Source of the DNA: Nautilus pompilius
Lineage: Eukaryota; Mollusca; Cephalopoda; Nautilida; Nautilidae
DNA: 64,000 bases
Direction: 5' to 3'
NCBI GenBank assembly: GCA_018389105.1
Contig: JACATO010000321.1
Location: forward strand, 864,501-928,500
In this document: in pieces, positions 47,281 to 61,450 of the stretch
Layout of the letters: every line of letters starts with the position of its first letter
Position numbering within the stretch: position 1 is the first letter of the stretch
Made by a program: the position numbers and the translations under genes
The notes under the pieces: model-generated
Seen by the model: only the letters and a program-made list of their open reading frames with translations
Database searches by the model: none
Told to the model about the DNA's origin: nothing

Positions 47281-49469
47281 CTGCAAAAGAAAAATTAAGA
47301 AAATTCAATAATAGTTTGAGTTAAGAAAGCTATAGCTTAAATAAAAACAAAATTTAAAATAAGGTTTCTTACTATCACCTTGTCTTAGGGCAGCCAGTGG
47401 TTTCGTGGCATGCTTTGTCACCAGCCAAAAATGATAACCAAGTAGCTCTTCTGGAAGGCACTTCCAGGAATGACACGTTTTGGCACAAGAAGTGTTGGAG
47501 GAAAGTAGGCAAAACTGCATACCTTATGGGTGGTTCAAACGTGAAGGTCTACAGAGTTTGCAAATCCCTATTGCTTCAAGGAAGTCAGTCTGTCCATGCA
47601 CTACCAGAACAGATCATAAGCCTGGATAACGTTTGTCCTGTTTGAAGAGTATATCCAAAATTGGAAAATCTACATGGTCAACTGCCAATGTTACCCAACC
47701 ATTTCAGGCCTAAAGAACATTTATTAGTTTGTCTTCCCAAAAACATGACAATATCACTGAGACACCAAGTCATTACTGCAATGACTATCTTTAGTTTCAA
47801 TGGGGAAATTCAATGATGAAGCCAAGGAGAAAGGAAGAGGTGATGCTGAAGAAAAAAAGGGGGAAGGGGGGCATATGCGTGATCAGAAATCTGCTGCCAA
47901 CTGTCTTGCAATGGTGGTGAGATCTCACTTTTTTCCATTGCTGACGGTTCTTTGGTTAGCACAATGAAATTTGAAGCCTAAGAGTAATGCTTTTTGGTGT
48001 GCTAATGATAGATAAGTCTTTCATAATTGTGTCTTTTGCAACTAGTCTGGTGCATTTTGCCTAACCTGATATTTCACAATCTGAATTTCTCTCTCGCCCC
48101 CAGCAATATCAGTTTGATACAATGCATACATACACTACCCAAACCGACTTAACCCAAGGTGTCTGGACAAACAAAACAATAGATAGGCATCGAAACTAAA
48201 CCGTAGTCACCATGATAAGCCTAGTGCTGGATGAAAAATATTCTAAGTGATTGGCATTAATTTTCTTGATTTTTCTTAAGTTATTTAGATGCATCTAAGT
48301 AATAACAAGAGTGTGCATCCATGTAATCTAGATCTATAAGACCATACATTGTGATAGTTGATCCAATTGAAGAAACATCAGATCAATCCAAGTCTTAGCT
48401 GAATTATGTAAAAAGACAGACTTACTTTTTGATGTTTACCTATAGCAAGCAAACATTGTTTCTTGCCATAGCTTTATTTTTTTGGAGACAAAAGAAATAG
48501 TAAAACAACAATAAGCAGATCAAACTGATTGACTTGTTGAAGTGAATCTTATCTTAACAGAACTCATTGTTGTTTAATTTTTTAATGGTGGCTCTGAGTT
48601 GAATAAAGTTGGCAAGCTATTTTCCTTGCAGATTACATAGCGAAAACAGGAAGTTTTTCAATGATGGGAAGATAAAGTTAAGCAAATGTAGCATGTAAAC
48701 ATTAAATTAATTGCCGTTTCATTCAACAGGATTTTAAGATAATGTTCTCAAGAAAAAAATTTCTGGGCATTTTCTTTGTAACCTGACAATGACACCTATA
48801 TCTGCTGATTATGAAGTTTAGCAACTGCAAGAACTATTGATGCACCTGCATTTCGAGCTATAGACAAACATGCAAATGTGTTGAATATCTTATGATGATA
48901 AGATTACAATCAATAAAAGCATGATTGTTGCTTTAGTAATATTCTCAGGAGATTATCCTCTGAACATATTAATTTGGCTTTGAAACTCTTATAGCCATTT
49001 CGCATTTTAGAACCCTAGGATTGTTAGAATCAAAATTGAGCCAACCAGATAATGGAAGACATACCTGTGAAATGCAAACTATCAAAAGGTTCCTTGAACT
49101 CTATACCTGCAAAAATACGAGTTCCAAGCTGGCTACATAGCAGATGACCACATCTCACTATGCCACAACAAGATTGGTGTCTGAAATTTCCACATTACAA
49201 TAGATTCTTTTCTGCAACACTGACAAAAAATATCCCTGGACCAGCTTATCAGCAAGATGATTTGGAATTGCCTATGTTTATGTGGATTATGCCTCCCCAA
49301 TCATACTTTAGTGGGACATGGAGGAGAGATTCAGCAGAGGACTGAACCGTTGATTGACCAAGTTCGGATTTGTACACGAAGAAAATGGCTAAAAAAGAAA
49401 GTTTTGTGAAAGTAGTTTTTGGATGTTGAGATGCACCATGACATTGCACAAAATCTGACTTGTCATTAT

Positions 49470-49845
49470 GGCTGGCTATTTTACAGTTTGCTTTTTAATA
49501 TTAGGATATCCTGTAGCTCATAGGTCATCATCTTCCCCCAACATCAGAGTGCAAGTGCCATTATATAGCATGACAATGTAAGGCCACATGTAGCCAAGGT
49601 TGTTTAGGACTTTATGCAATAAACCATCCAAATCTTCCAAAGGTGAGCAGTTTACCAGATCATTCCCCATAAGTATCACTCCATCACATCCCCCCCACAA
49701 CATACTTTGTTAACTAGCTAAATATTCCTAGCGTTGGAGAAAGAAGTTGGTCCCAGTTCAGAATGTTATCCTTTTGTCTTCTTGTAGCATTTAGTAGGAT
49801 CCATGAGACTTTGTTGTGAAATGTACATTGCTGCTAGATTAAGTA
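49470..49845 (+). pseudogene. Tc1-like transposase fragment
   Basis: Around 49570 the frame reads HDNVRPHVAKVV, a stop, then DFMQ. This is the QDNARPHxAxxVxxFL motif with the second catalytic Asp kept. About 220 bases later GSMRLCCEMYIAAR, at 49797-49838, corresponds to the C-terminal GSMxRRCxAxIxARGG motif. The SPDLNPIEHxWD block between them is lost or unreadable. The 5' limit is unclear; decayed sequence may start near 49160. Confidence 0.65.
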
Positions 49846-52800
49846 AAGAGTGTGACCTAGTCTAATTCTAGGAGTGCTGGTTGTACTTAATGTGAAATTT
49901 CACATTGCATACTATCTCTTGTCAAATGCATAGGTACTTCTTTCTATGAATACAGTTTAACTTCAATATAAAATATTTTAATAACTTTAATTTTTTTTGT
50001 CATTGGACATTCAGAAAAAAATGAGGTGGGACACCAGGCATGAGAACTGATGGATGGTAATTTCTTTCTACATTTGCTTTACTCTCATTCAAAAATTGAT
50101 GATTTATATTATTGGAAGTTGTATTTACATTAGATGCCAGTGATACAGATGAGTTCATTACACACCCTGAAAAAGCTATTGAATTTGACTGACAGACAAC
50201 TTAGGGCAGAAAAGCATGTAGCATAACAATGCCTATAAAGGTAAATTAGCAGTCATTATCAAGCCTGGATGGGAGTCAAATTGTCTGGCTTCTGTTCTAC
50301 CAAGACTTTTCCCATATACCATTATTCATGGATCATCCTTAACAAAAGGAATACCCCTCTGTAAAATGACTGTCTATTCACATCTTTTAAAGATATGAAT
50401 CATCAACAAAACAAGGAATGCTCCTACCAGAACTTTTGGAAAAGAACAGAGGCTACAAGAATAATCAACTACATACATGATTGAAATAGGAGATATTGCA
50501 TTATAACGGTGAAATGGCAAAAGTGTCAGTGTGCTAGTGCAGATCAAAAGAGATTTAATCAGATGGATCAGAAAGTATCAGAGAACGATCATTTTCAGGC
50601 TGAATTGAAGATAACTACCCACAATATCAATGAAGCTGATAACCTGCCCAGCAACCCATCTGGTTGTTGTTCTAGTGATAATATAATGTTAAACTGGTAT
50701 TGTATCACAAAATGTAATCAAAAATAAAATGGTGGCAGTTCAATATGGTTCTTCATTTTTTTTTTTACAACTGGTTTATATCAATAATAATGGCTGAAGT
50801 TAACAAAACAATCATTACACATGAATAAAGATGATTAAAACTTTCAAATTGCAAAATACTCTTTCTATATGTAACTACAGGAGTAATTAAGCAACACTTT
50901 TTAAAGATGAACATTTAATTTCATCCAATGCATACATGCCAGGAGGAGATGAGCATGGCCAGCCACTTCGTCAGAGCCAGTCTGGGTTTTAACGTACAGG
51001 AAGCGCTCCAGATGTGAAGTTAGGAGTCAGCCACAGAAATTTAAGTAGGAGATGCAATACACATCATTAGCAACAAGGATCCGATTGTTGATTGAACAAA
51101 GGTCCTGTTGAGTTTTTTTAGTTTTCCAGATCTCAGTGAATTAGTAAACCCACAGAAAAGCATTTTTAAAAAAAATGACAGCACAAACTGGATTTTGAAA
51201 TTCAATTTGCTTACTGTATATTTAATGCGCACCTAAACCAATCTACTGCGCCAATAGAGTAATCTGATAATGAACAACAAAGAAAAACGTATCTCCAGAT
51301 AAATTAACAATGTTAAAGAATTGTATTGCTTGTGGCAGAAAATATTTGATTTTAAAAATTCACTTAATAGATCAACTTAAATGTTTGTTTCCTTAAATTG
51401 GATTATAACAGGTACATTAATCCTACCGCTTACCTTAAAAGTTATCCAAGCATTTAAAAGCAAGGAAAATAAAGTGATAAACTACCATGCAAAAATGTCA
51501 CTTTGTAATCACCCTAGTGATGTTCAATAAATTTAATTAGAATAATTTGAGATACATTGGCATGAAAGGAATACCTTTCTCTCCCTGTTATCTATGGTAT
51601 ATCTTAATTCTGGAATCTTGTGCTTTTAGCAGAGTTAGCATAAAGCCTCTGCCACCAAAACAGCAATTAGAGGTGGTAAGCTGTTGCCAATGGAAAAAGA
51701 AACAACCATATCTGTAGAAGAGAGACCATCAGAACAAATATAAATTGAAGTAACTTAGTTTTTTTTGTTTTATGAGCATAGTACTCAATACTCAAGATTT
51801 ATTAGGAAAACTATCCTAGTATTTATAATAATTAAATACAATTTTCTAGACACGAAATTATTTCATTTTTACTATCATTATCCAAATTCTTAACAAAAAG
51901 TTCTTATTACCTTGACCACTGAATAATTATTTTTTTTAGATCTTTCTTTTCTCCTTTCTTGAAAAATTCTGCTAGTAATTTGCATAAATCCTGTCAGTTT
52001 TTGTGAAAAATTCTAAAAGATGAAGCAACACTCATTGTGATACTGTGGTGCTTATATAGTCCTTGACAGGTTTTAAAAAATCACTTAATGTGCTTGTATA
52101 AAGCATGGAACAAATGCCATCCAAAGTACAATTTTAACTTATAAAGCCTGGATGTACAAATATTAAACAAGATGGCAAAACAGTTTTCACACAAAGTTAC
52201 TTTAGCATTGCACGCACAAATACAGATTTTCATATTTCTTATTTCCACATTTTCATGTATGACACTAAACAAAGTAGTTTTATCAATTACCCTAATTCCT
52301 TTTTTAAAATATTATTAATTTTTTTAAATTATTTTTTTTTGCATAGCTTAATAACAGAAGCTAGAACTATGATTATGCACTAGAAGGCTATAGCATATAA
52401 CTTAACTGCTATACAAAGAAACTCTGTCTGCCATATCAGGAGATATGTAAGAATCAGGACTGACTCAGCTGAGAAACTGGCTACATTTGAAAACATTGCT
52501 GCATGATGAACATAAATAAAGATAAAGAATGCTGGAGGAATAGCAAGCCCAACTTGGCTGATTTGCACCTGTGACTTTTTCTTCTTTTTTCCAACTACGT
52601 AGAAGTGTTAGCTAACTCATTTTGATGTAAGCAGAAACTGGCCAATAAAAGAATCACTGGTTGATATGTCTCTGCTTAATGACAAGGCCATATATACAAA
52701 TTCTCCAGATTATATTTCAGTTTAAAAATTTTTAATATAACTTCCAAACTCCGGGTCTGTGTTTATATAGCTATCTGCTTGCAAGTAAATGATCACAGAT

Positions 52801-54470
52801 GCCAGAATATATTATCTGGACCACCCACATAGGATGGAAAGACTGAATTTTGTAGCAAACATAAATGCTTCAAGGTCAAGCATGCTATTCTCACACAAAG
52901 TAGGTGATAATCTCACGAGGAATTAAAAACAAAACAAAATTTCCTAACATTGAATTGTTTTTAATACTAAAAATTCTAATATCAATGACAACAAAAGGTC
53001 TTTAAAATACCACTCAACATTTCAATAGTTATACACAGTGCTAAAGCAGATTGTGGTCCCTTTAAATATACTACTGAGATGAAAATGCTTAATTCAAAAT
53101 AAAGCAGAGGCTAAAAAAACTGAGTACATAAGCCCTGAAGATCTATTGAGAAAATAGAGAGCAAAAATACTGGCTAAAGTATGGCTAACAGATTTAACAT
53201 AAAAAACAATCATACATTGATTTTCTTTGACTAAAGAAACTTTCAAGCAAACTAAAAAAAGTTAAAATTAGAAATGCTTCTGATTATCAAAAATAAGATT
53301 TAAAAATTTTAACTAAAACATGTACAAAGATGAATGAATGCTTCCTTATCCCTGAAAGTGTCTAAGGTATCTGAATAATTAAAGATACTATGGCAATTTA
53401 AAACAAGAGTTAAATTTTCCTTTAGAAGTTCTGGTTAGTAGTAGTAACACTGCCTAATCTAATATAAAAAATGTAAGTTAATCTTAAAAAACATGAATTT
53501 GTACCTCCATAAATACATCTTGACAAACACTGAAACATTTAAAAATAGCAAAAACTGTTTTTTTGTCTTTAGCAAAGACCAGAGAAAACCATAATCTGCA
53601 CTTGTTTGTTTGTTTGTTCATTCACCATCTTATGTAAGTAGTTTTTATTCTTGCAATATCAACAGATTTTAAAACCACAAAATAGACAGCCACTATTCAT
53701 CAAAAAAATAAAACTGCTACCAATAGGAATCTAGCCAGAGCTTAACAGTGAGACACATTATGCAAAAATCCTACATCAAATACTGTTTATCCAGCATAAA
53801 TTTAAACCCCAAAGAAACTTATTTTAAAAAATGCAATGCATTAACATGCGGTAATTCAAATATTTTCCAAAGATGCAAGTTCTCTTTGTGCTGATAACAA
53901 AAGAAAGTATTAAAACTCAAACTTTTAAAATTATAATTACCTAATGTCTGCATAGAGGAAAGAAAAACAAATTATAGTTACTTTTGCTCACTCCATATTC
54001 CAGTCTCTATCCTGGGGAGAACACTTATAATGAATGAATGCTCAATTAGATGTATTCAAATAGAATCAAATTGTATTGACCAAAATGATTCATCTCTGAA
54101 CATAAAGACTACATTTAAAAAATCACAATTCAGATGAATACTAGCAAATACTTCATAATTACTCTAGCATCTTATCACTCACCTTTAATGAAATCATCAT
54201 CTGTGACATTTAGAATACTTTCTCACTGCCATTTAATGGCAATGACTATATTTCCTTGGTAAACACCCACATGGACAAAAGGAGATTAAATGATATTAAA
54301 ATAAAAGGAAGAACAATTATAAATACTTTTTGCTTTAATAAACAATTCATAGGACTATTGAAAAATTGTGGAAGTGCTTTTTTTCTTAATCAAGAAAAAA
54401 AAATTTAGTAATTAGTTGTGTATTCTTATAGTTACATTTTTTTAAAAAAGCAACAAAACTGAATATTCTG

Positions 54471-54500
54471 ACACACACACACACGTGTGTGAGAGTGAGT
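54471..54500. repeat. (AC)n-(GT)n palindromic microsatellite
   Basis: ACACACACACACACGTGTGT followed by GAGAGTGAGTG: a CA run meets a GT run at a central CACGTG. Alternating purine-pyrimidine tracts of this kind can form Z-DNA or a hairpin. Confidence 0.9.
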
Positions 54501-55442
54501 GAATGAGAGATGAATCTTCAAGATGCTGTTCTACCATAGTGGTATTTTCAACCTGTTATCAAGACTGTTAATAAAAACTGACTTCATAATTTTGATCAAT
54601 CCTTGCAGTTCCTACATATCCATATACTCTCAATTTATAATAATGTTCACAATACAGAATAGTATTCTTAAATAATAATCCCCAAAAAACAAAAGGTAAA
54701 ATTTTCAGAATTACTACTTCATATTTAATATACTGATTCAAGATATATAGATACAAGAAAATGACAAAGCTGTTTACTTCTGAAAGATTATTTTTCATTA
54801 AAAAATATAAACTCTTTTCATAATGCTAAGTCAGCGAAACAAGCAGCCTGACACGAGTCTGCCAGAAAAGCCACTCCAGTGGTGGAAATTTAAATGTGTA
54901 ATTTAAAATTCTAATTTTTCTTTCAAACGATGACAGTAGACAAAATCCACTTGACACCTCAAAATTCCTATATCAGAATAAATTTTATATAGATGGCAAT
55001 GAACAAAAAACAGAGCTAAAGTCTGATAATAAACAGATTTGTTTGTTTATTCTATCTTACAGATAAATTTAAACTCGTGATAGGGTTCAAGGATGTGACG
55101 CGATATCTCACTCATGTCGAGGGGGTCACAAATTATGGGAGCTGCCTAAGATTAGAGTTTGTATCAACAACAACATCTCTATCCTCACTTCTACAAAAAA
55201 AAAAGATGGAACCTGATTAATAATTTTATACTTTTTAAACAGGTTTAAACAATAACAAAAATTAAGCTTAATTCTTGTGTGAAGGCGAACAGAAAAAGGA
55301 ATTAAAGTTCATCCATCTCCATATATACATATGTTAATAATCTTTTCTGATCTTATTTTATTAAAGCCAATGGTGTATTAGAACAGTTCCTTTGGTGACC
55401 AGTCTGTGTCGTATTACCAATCATGGAGTCAGCAAACTTTAA

Positions 55443-55468
55443 TGTGTGTGTGTGTGTGTGTGTGTGTG
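55443..55468. repeat. (TG)13 microsatellite
   Basis: Thirteen uninterrupted TG units. Confidence 0.95.
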
Positions 55469-57434
55469 CAATGCTACAGCCATTCAGAGCAATGAGGCTA
55501 ATTAAAGCTCAACAAGATTTCAGAAGATCAGTAAAATTCAGTAAAAAAAAAAAAAACAAACAAACAGCAGCAATCTTCTTCCAGAATAAATTGTGCTTTA
55601 AGAAGACCCGCCAGCACTCAAATTAGCATAATGCCACATTTATTATTTAAATTAGTTTATTTATAAAAAGCACAAATTATGATAATTTTTAAATTAAAGA
55701 ATCCCACATAACTAACATTGGTCTAATAATTATGAATATATTCATATAAACAGCAAACAAACGTAATTTCTAGCAGCAAGCTGAATTCTAAATATCTGGC
55801 ACCATAAGATACAATCTCAAAGCCAATTGGCGTGGTGTGAAAACTGGTTGGCTTGCCCATAAAAAGATGATTACTGAACAAGTCGGAAATTGTGAAATGT
55901 AAATGTAGGCACCAAGGCGGAAAAATTAGAGCTGAAAATAAGTTGTTTTCTTTCATTTTAAACCGATTTATCAAAACTAAAGGTGCGCAGCGAGGGAGAT
56001 TCTTAGTACAGTCTTTCTATTTCTCTCATTGCCCTGATCTATTTTCAAATATTTACCTAAAAATGGTAATAAATTAATGGCATGAACTGACTGCCTTTGC
56101 TTATGGATGCTGTTTGACAATCGGTGAATCTATACAGAATTATTAAGCCAACAATGCCACAATTAAAATAACCCGCTTAATTAAAAAGTTAACTTGTATC
56201 AAAGTTCTCATAATAAAAACCACCATTTCTCTAGAGAATTATTCACTGTAGCCAGCCAACAGTTCTAGTTATTTATACTGATAAACATTGTTAATATATA
56301 GCCCAGCTAAAATGTACATCATTAACAAATCAAAATTGTTTTCAAACTTGAGGGTATTCAAAACAACAAGCATTTTTAACCAGCTAGGTTTTATATTTTA
56401 ATTAAAAAAAATTTTTTTTTAAGTCAAATACTTTACATAGTATTAACCTATTTAAGCCAAAATAATATGAAAGTACATCTGCTGTAAAACTACTGTACGT
56501 AAAAAAAAAGAATTTCAATATGCAAATCTGAGTGCCTTTGCACGTGTAAAAATACTAAAAGGTTGTGACCATAATCTGTTTCCCTCACCTATATTAAAAC
56601 AAACTTGCCTGCTTGGTTTGGAGAAGGTTGCATCACTTGAGCTTATGACCCGTTTATATTTTGTACAACCTGCAGTACAGCTACATTTATCTGATAGTGT
56701 GCTAGCTAATATTGAACAGGTTCACGCTGAGTTTAAGGGAATTCTTATCAGAGCAGATAAGCAAAATGAACACTCAAGATACAGATGGAAATGGTAGAAT
56801 ATCAACAGTTAAAAACATTTTTAAATAATCCTATTAATAAACTAAAGAAGAAATGAAAGTGATTTAGCTTATAGAGCTTCAAGCCTTGTAGATGTTTGTA
56901 ATAATTAATACACCTGATGTATAATTTAATAAATCACTTTTTTCTGGATGCAGCAATCATTTACTTTCCATAAACTACGAATCTGACTAGCTTCAAACTC
57001 TCTACAAGAATACTTGAGCTGAGAAGAAACAGGATAAGCTAATTCTTACAACTCATTTCTGATAAGCTGCATACAACTGTAAATGGACTTGACAGGGGGT
57101 TCACTCAGTAGTATGTTGTGCCATGCGGTCACTGTGTTTCACCATCACAGTTGTAAATATTCCGAGTTGATAACAAAAGCCTGCAATTACACAACACATC
57201 ATTCACACCAAATAACTTTCATAAGGTCAAGTCTGTTGTTAAATAAGAGATTCTGTATCTGGGATTTTCTTACCAATGAATAAACAAGACGAAACATAAT
57301 CTGATTTTTTTTTCTTTTTTATATCTTCTTTCACTACTCCATGTGTGTGCGTGCTCCACTCTCCGAAGATTCTTCTAAGGTGGCTTCCATTAGATCAGGT
57401 TTTATTTTGCTTCACCATGGTTACTGACAAAAAT

Positions 57435-57450
57435 CCACACACACACACAC
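57435..57450. repeat. (CA)8 microsatellite
   Basis: A short CA run starting after AAATC. Confidence 0.85.
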
Positions 57451-60400
57451 GGTTTTCTCCTTTCTTTCTTTAAAACCAGAACTATTACATTGCAGTTCAA
57501 ACATCAGCCACTTAATATTAATAGGCATATCTGTTTAAATGTTGCTATCTATTGCAAATCTCACTCCGATTCATTTTTTGCCATGCACATGAAGGAAAGA
57601 AAATCAAAATCCTCATCAGATGCACAAAAAAAATTTTTTTAAATATTAATTATAAGAGATTTTTTTAATTTAGATTGCTATCTTTTTTATCATTAAGTTA
57701 AATCTTAACTCTTGGATAAGTTGCTTTAAGAACTATAACTAGAAACAATAAATGAATGCATACATGTCATGGACAAGACAAATTTGCAATTGTGACATGT
57801 TCAATCAATATGAATTACTGCATGGAGAAAGCGAAATAATATACATACTTCGTGAGAGAGAGGAAGTGAGAGATAAATGCTTCGAAAGACAGTTTGTAAA
57901 TATGAGCAAAGTATGATTTGTTCACTCAGCCTTTAGCCTCATTTTTATTTACAAAACTAAGTTGGTGGGAAAACTCAAGGTGTTCTCTTAACATTTGCGA
58001 GATGTGTTTCTAAAAAGCATGGAAGAATTCATTGCTGTAGGCAAGCTTGATGAGAACTGGATGACAGTATGAAAAGATAGAACATGCCAAAAATAGGAAA
58101 GTGTCTGGCAAAATGAAGACTAATTAGTTCTACTAACAAGATGGTAAGAAATAACTGAACTATTCAGTTTCTAAAGCCATTTGTTACCATTAAATGAGGA
58201 TTGAGTATAAATGCTAAATAAAGGAAAGAACCAGTAGCCAGAAAAATCAACTTGGAAAATTAGATAAATGAAACTGATTTAAAAGCTAAAGGAAGCCAGA
58301 AGATTCTCCTATCTGGCATCTTCCCTTCACTTAACAGACCAAAAAATCAAGAATTGTTTTCTATTTACAAGTATTTTCAAGTTGAGAGAGAAGCTGCTAC
58401 ATATCTGCACACTTCGATGGACGTTGTACTTGAAAACTAGTTTCAGTACGTTTCTACGGGTTCTGAAAAAAAACTGTCACAATAGTATAAATGTTGTAAA
58501 TCAGCAAAGTAATTTTTTTTATTACACATCATATTCTTTTGGGAACTTAGAAAGTATTCAGTCAAATAAATGCTAAAAAACTTGAATTAAATCAAAAGCT
58601 AAAAGCATTATCAACCATGATTATAGACACCACAGAAATATGGGCTGACCCCCTATGACTAATACAAAAATGTAAATGGGGTGTTTAGCTACTGTAAATT
58701 TCAAATACATTATAAGGCACATAATTCACAATAAATTAACATAACATAGCCAGCATGATTTTAGTCTGTTTTTATCCTTCCAAAAATCTTAATACTGAAT
58801 TTCCACCAACTACACAGAACATTTTCAGATCTGTTTTCCAGGATTTTCAGTGCTAATGGCAATTTTGAGACAAGTTAACGTGGAGCAATAATGGAATATA
58901 CATGAACCACCTTTAGCTGTCTTTGACTTAGAGCGAGCAGAAAGGATCTATTTTGATTATAATTTTAAAAAGATAATACTGAAACACCATTTTAAAATGA
59001 ACATCCAGTTAATCTCTTATTTGTATCAAAGTAACTATGAAAACAAAGCAAAATATCACCTGGTTTCCATTTCTTTTGCTACATACACCACTAAAGAAGA
59101 ATTACTTGGAAAGTTTTCTAAAAAACAGCATTTGACTAACATTATAAATTTCTAGATTTATTTTAGATTAAACTAACATAGCACTAGAGCTAATTAACCC
59201 TTGGAGACCTTTTGCAGAAGTTATTGGCAGATTACGTAATCAAGATTCTCCCCAGGCCAGCAGATCATTTACATAAACTGTGGGAACGAATATCCAACCA
59301 ATATCCCTTAATACTTACTGCAGTAAAGAACACCCCACACAAAAATGATTCCATCCATAATTGTTCGCCATAGTGAAACTATATGCAATGCTTAGAAGAG
59401 ACTGACCTAGGCACTATCCATTACATGCTGGCTGCTATGAATGAAACGGTTAACTGCTTATTATTTTATTACCATCACCAAAAATTCTAAATCAGGCGCA
59501 GCAGCACTCAGAACGAAGAGAATCTTGGAAACTAAATCGATGAGCAGGCTATGAAATTCAGTGATTTAATTATCACTGACGTGAATAATGCACAAGCACT
59601 TGATTGATTTGTGTGTATAATGACTGATCAACCTTTACATATTAACATCTAAAATTATTCTAAGCAAATCGAAAATATTTTTTTTTTTTGTAACACTAAA
59701 AGAACCAAGATACACAGAATAAAATACAACCCTGCCTAATTAAAAGACACCTAGACTGCATATTAAACAGTTATTTTCATTTCTCGGCATAAACTAGTGC
59801 AATCTACACATACTGATAAAAAAAACAACGTTCCTGGAAATATTCCAAATGAATACAAATTCTACTATGTTCAATAAATTCTACAAAGCAATCTCATTTG
59901 TTTACGATGATTACAAGATTAATCTTTGTAAAGAAGAAAACTAATTTTAAACAAGTTTTAAACAAAAGACTGCATGACTGCTGCAGTAAATCTGTTCCAG
60001 AAATATGGTAAAAGACCGCCATAAACTAGAAGTAGCATAAGCAATCTCTAAAAGTTCTTCAGCATCCACCTATAGTAGCAGTACTGACAGATTTTAGCAT
60101 AGATCAAAGCATTCAATATTTTTTTTAAAAAAAAATCATAAAAGCATAAGCTAATACACAATGAAATATATTCTTCTGCCTCCATTGTCTGCCATTTGTT
60201 CAATTTTATTTAAAGAGAATAGCAAATTACATTCAAAATTTCTGCTTTGCTGTCAAAGAAAACTTAGAAATCTCTACAAAATGCTAGCCAGGAAAAGAAA
60301 ATAAAACCTGAGAGCAGTGATGCTAGATTAATTTCTAAATAAACAAGTAGTGCTCAAATGAATTTAAATGAAAAAAAATTAATATATATCAAATTTTAAA

Positions 60401-60489
60401 AGAGCATATAGCAACTTAGAACTACCCTAAGGTGAAGTGGATGCAGCCATAAAAAGCCTAAAATCAGTCATTCAGTTATAAACAGGCAG

Positions 60490-60620
60490 CTCTACACTGA
60501 TCCAGTTCAGGTCCTGCTTTGCTACAGCAGGCCACGCGTTGTGGCCAGGATAACATCATTGAAAACAGCAGCAGGCCCAGAATTGTGGTTGGCCAAACTT
60601 GTTGTAAAATGGCCGCTTTG
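60490..60620. other. Locally GC-richer block of unknown nature
   Basis: This block stands out from its AT-rich surroundings. It contains CCACGCGTTGTGG, an imperfect palindrome, and several CAGCAG/GCAGG units, including GCTACAGCAGGCC. I find no coding frame or tRNA-like boxes. It could be a repeat fragment or a regulatory block. Confidence 0.3.
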
Positions 60621-61139
60621 TTCGATTTGTTAACAGCAACTTTTTACAGTGAAAAATTATGCAGAGAACTTAGCAGCAAAATAGTTTAAAGTCCCTTTTC
60701 AAGAAATATTATAATATAATGATGGTTGTTGACTTCATCAAAAAGAGTACAATAAGCAAACAATTTTATTTATCAATTTTTTAAAATTTAAACTTCTATC
60801 ACAAAGTGTCGAGATGTTATAGATGAAGGGCTTCCCCATAGATTGGTGCTGGCACTCCACTAGGTGTGCGCCTCAGTTGTCGTGTACTTGTTACAGCATC
60901 ACACAAGTCTAGGTCTGGAGAAACTGTATTATGATGTAGCACTGCATCATCTAGATTCATGCAGTAGGATCACAAAACACAGCACTGAATCCATTCATGA
61001 GACTGGGAAGATTCTGGCTGAACAGATAAGCTCCATATCAGTGGATTTTGACTAATTGATGGTGGGCTCCTCAGTAACCGCCACCCACACAAGATTTGGT
61101 AACGATAGCATCACAGCACGAAGACTAAATTTTGCAGTC

Positions 61140-61450
61140 AGTCAGTGGTTCTAAACCAGAATCTGAATAATATTCTCCATCTAATTCTTCCTCTCATACA
61201 GCAATGTATGCTATTTGCCCACATTGAAGCAAGACAATGCTCACTCCTCTTAAGCATATTTGGGATGAACTAAGGCTTATCACCAGCATGTCCTACCACA
61301 AAGCTAACAGCAGCTTTTTGCAGCACTGTGCTAATTATATTTGTAGTCAAGACATGATGGACTGGCATTTGCATCAAATGTAGACTTTATGCAAGTGTCA
61401 AGGCAGGTACCAACTTGCTAGAATGATATCAAATGGTATGTCAGAAATTT
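61140..61450 (+). pseudogene. Tc1-like transposase fragment with internal deletion
   Basis: TLKQDNAHSS at about 61222-61250 gives the second catalytic motif (QDNA-H). It is followed almost at once by LKHIWDELR, so the usual stretch between QDNA and SPDLNPIEHIWDEL is deleted. The frame then stays open as ITSMSYHKANSSFLQHCANY and DMMDWHLHQM to a stop at about 61383, the normal Tc1 C-terminal region. Codons at 60864-61055 (ETGKILAEQISS) may be a decayed N-terminal part, but this is weak. Confidence 0.62.
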
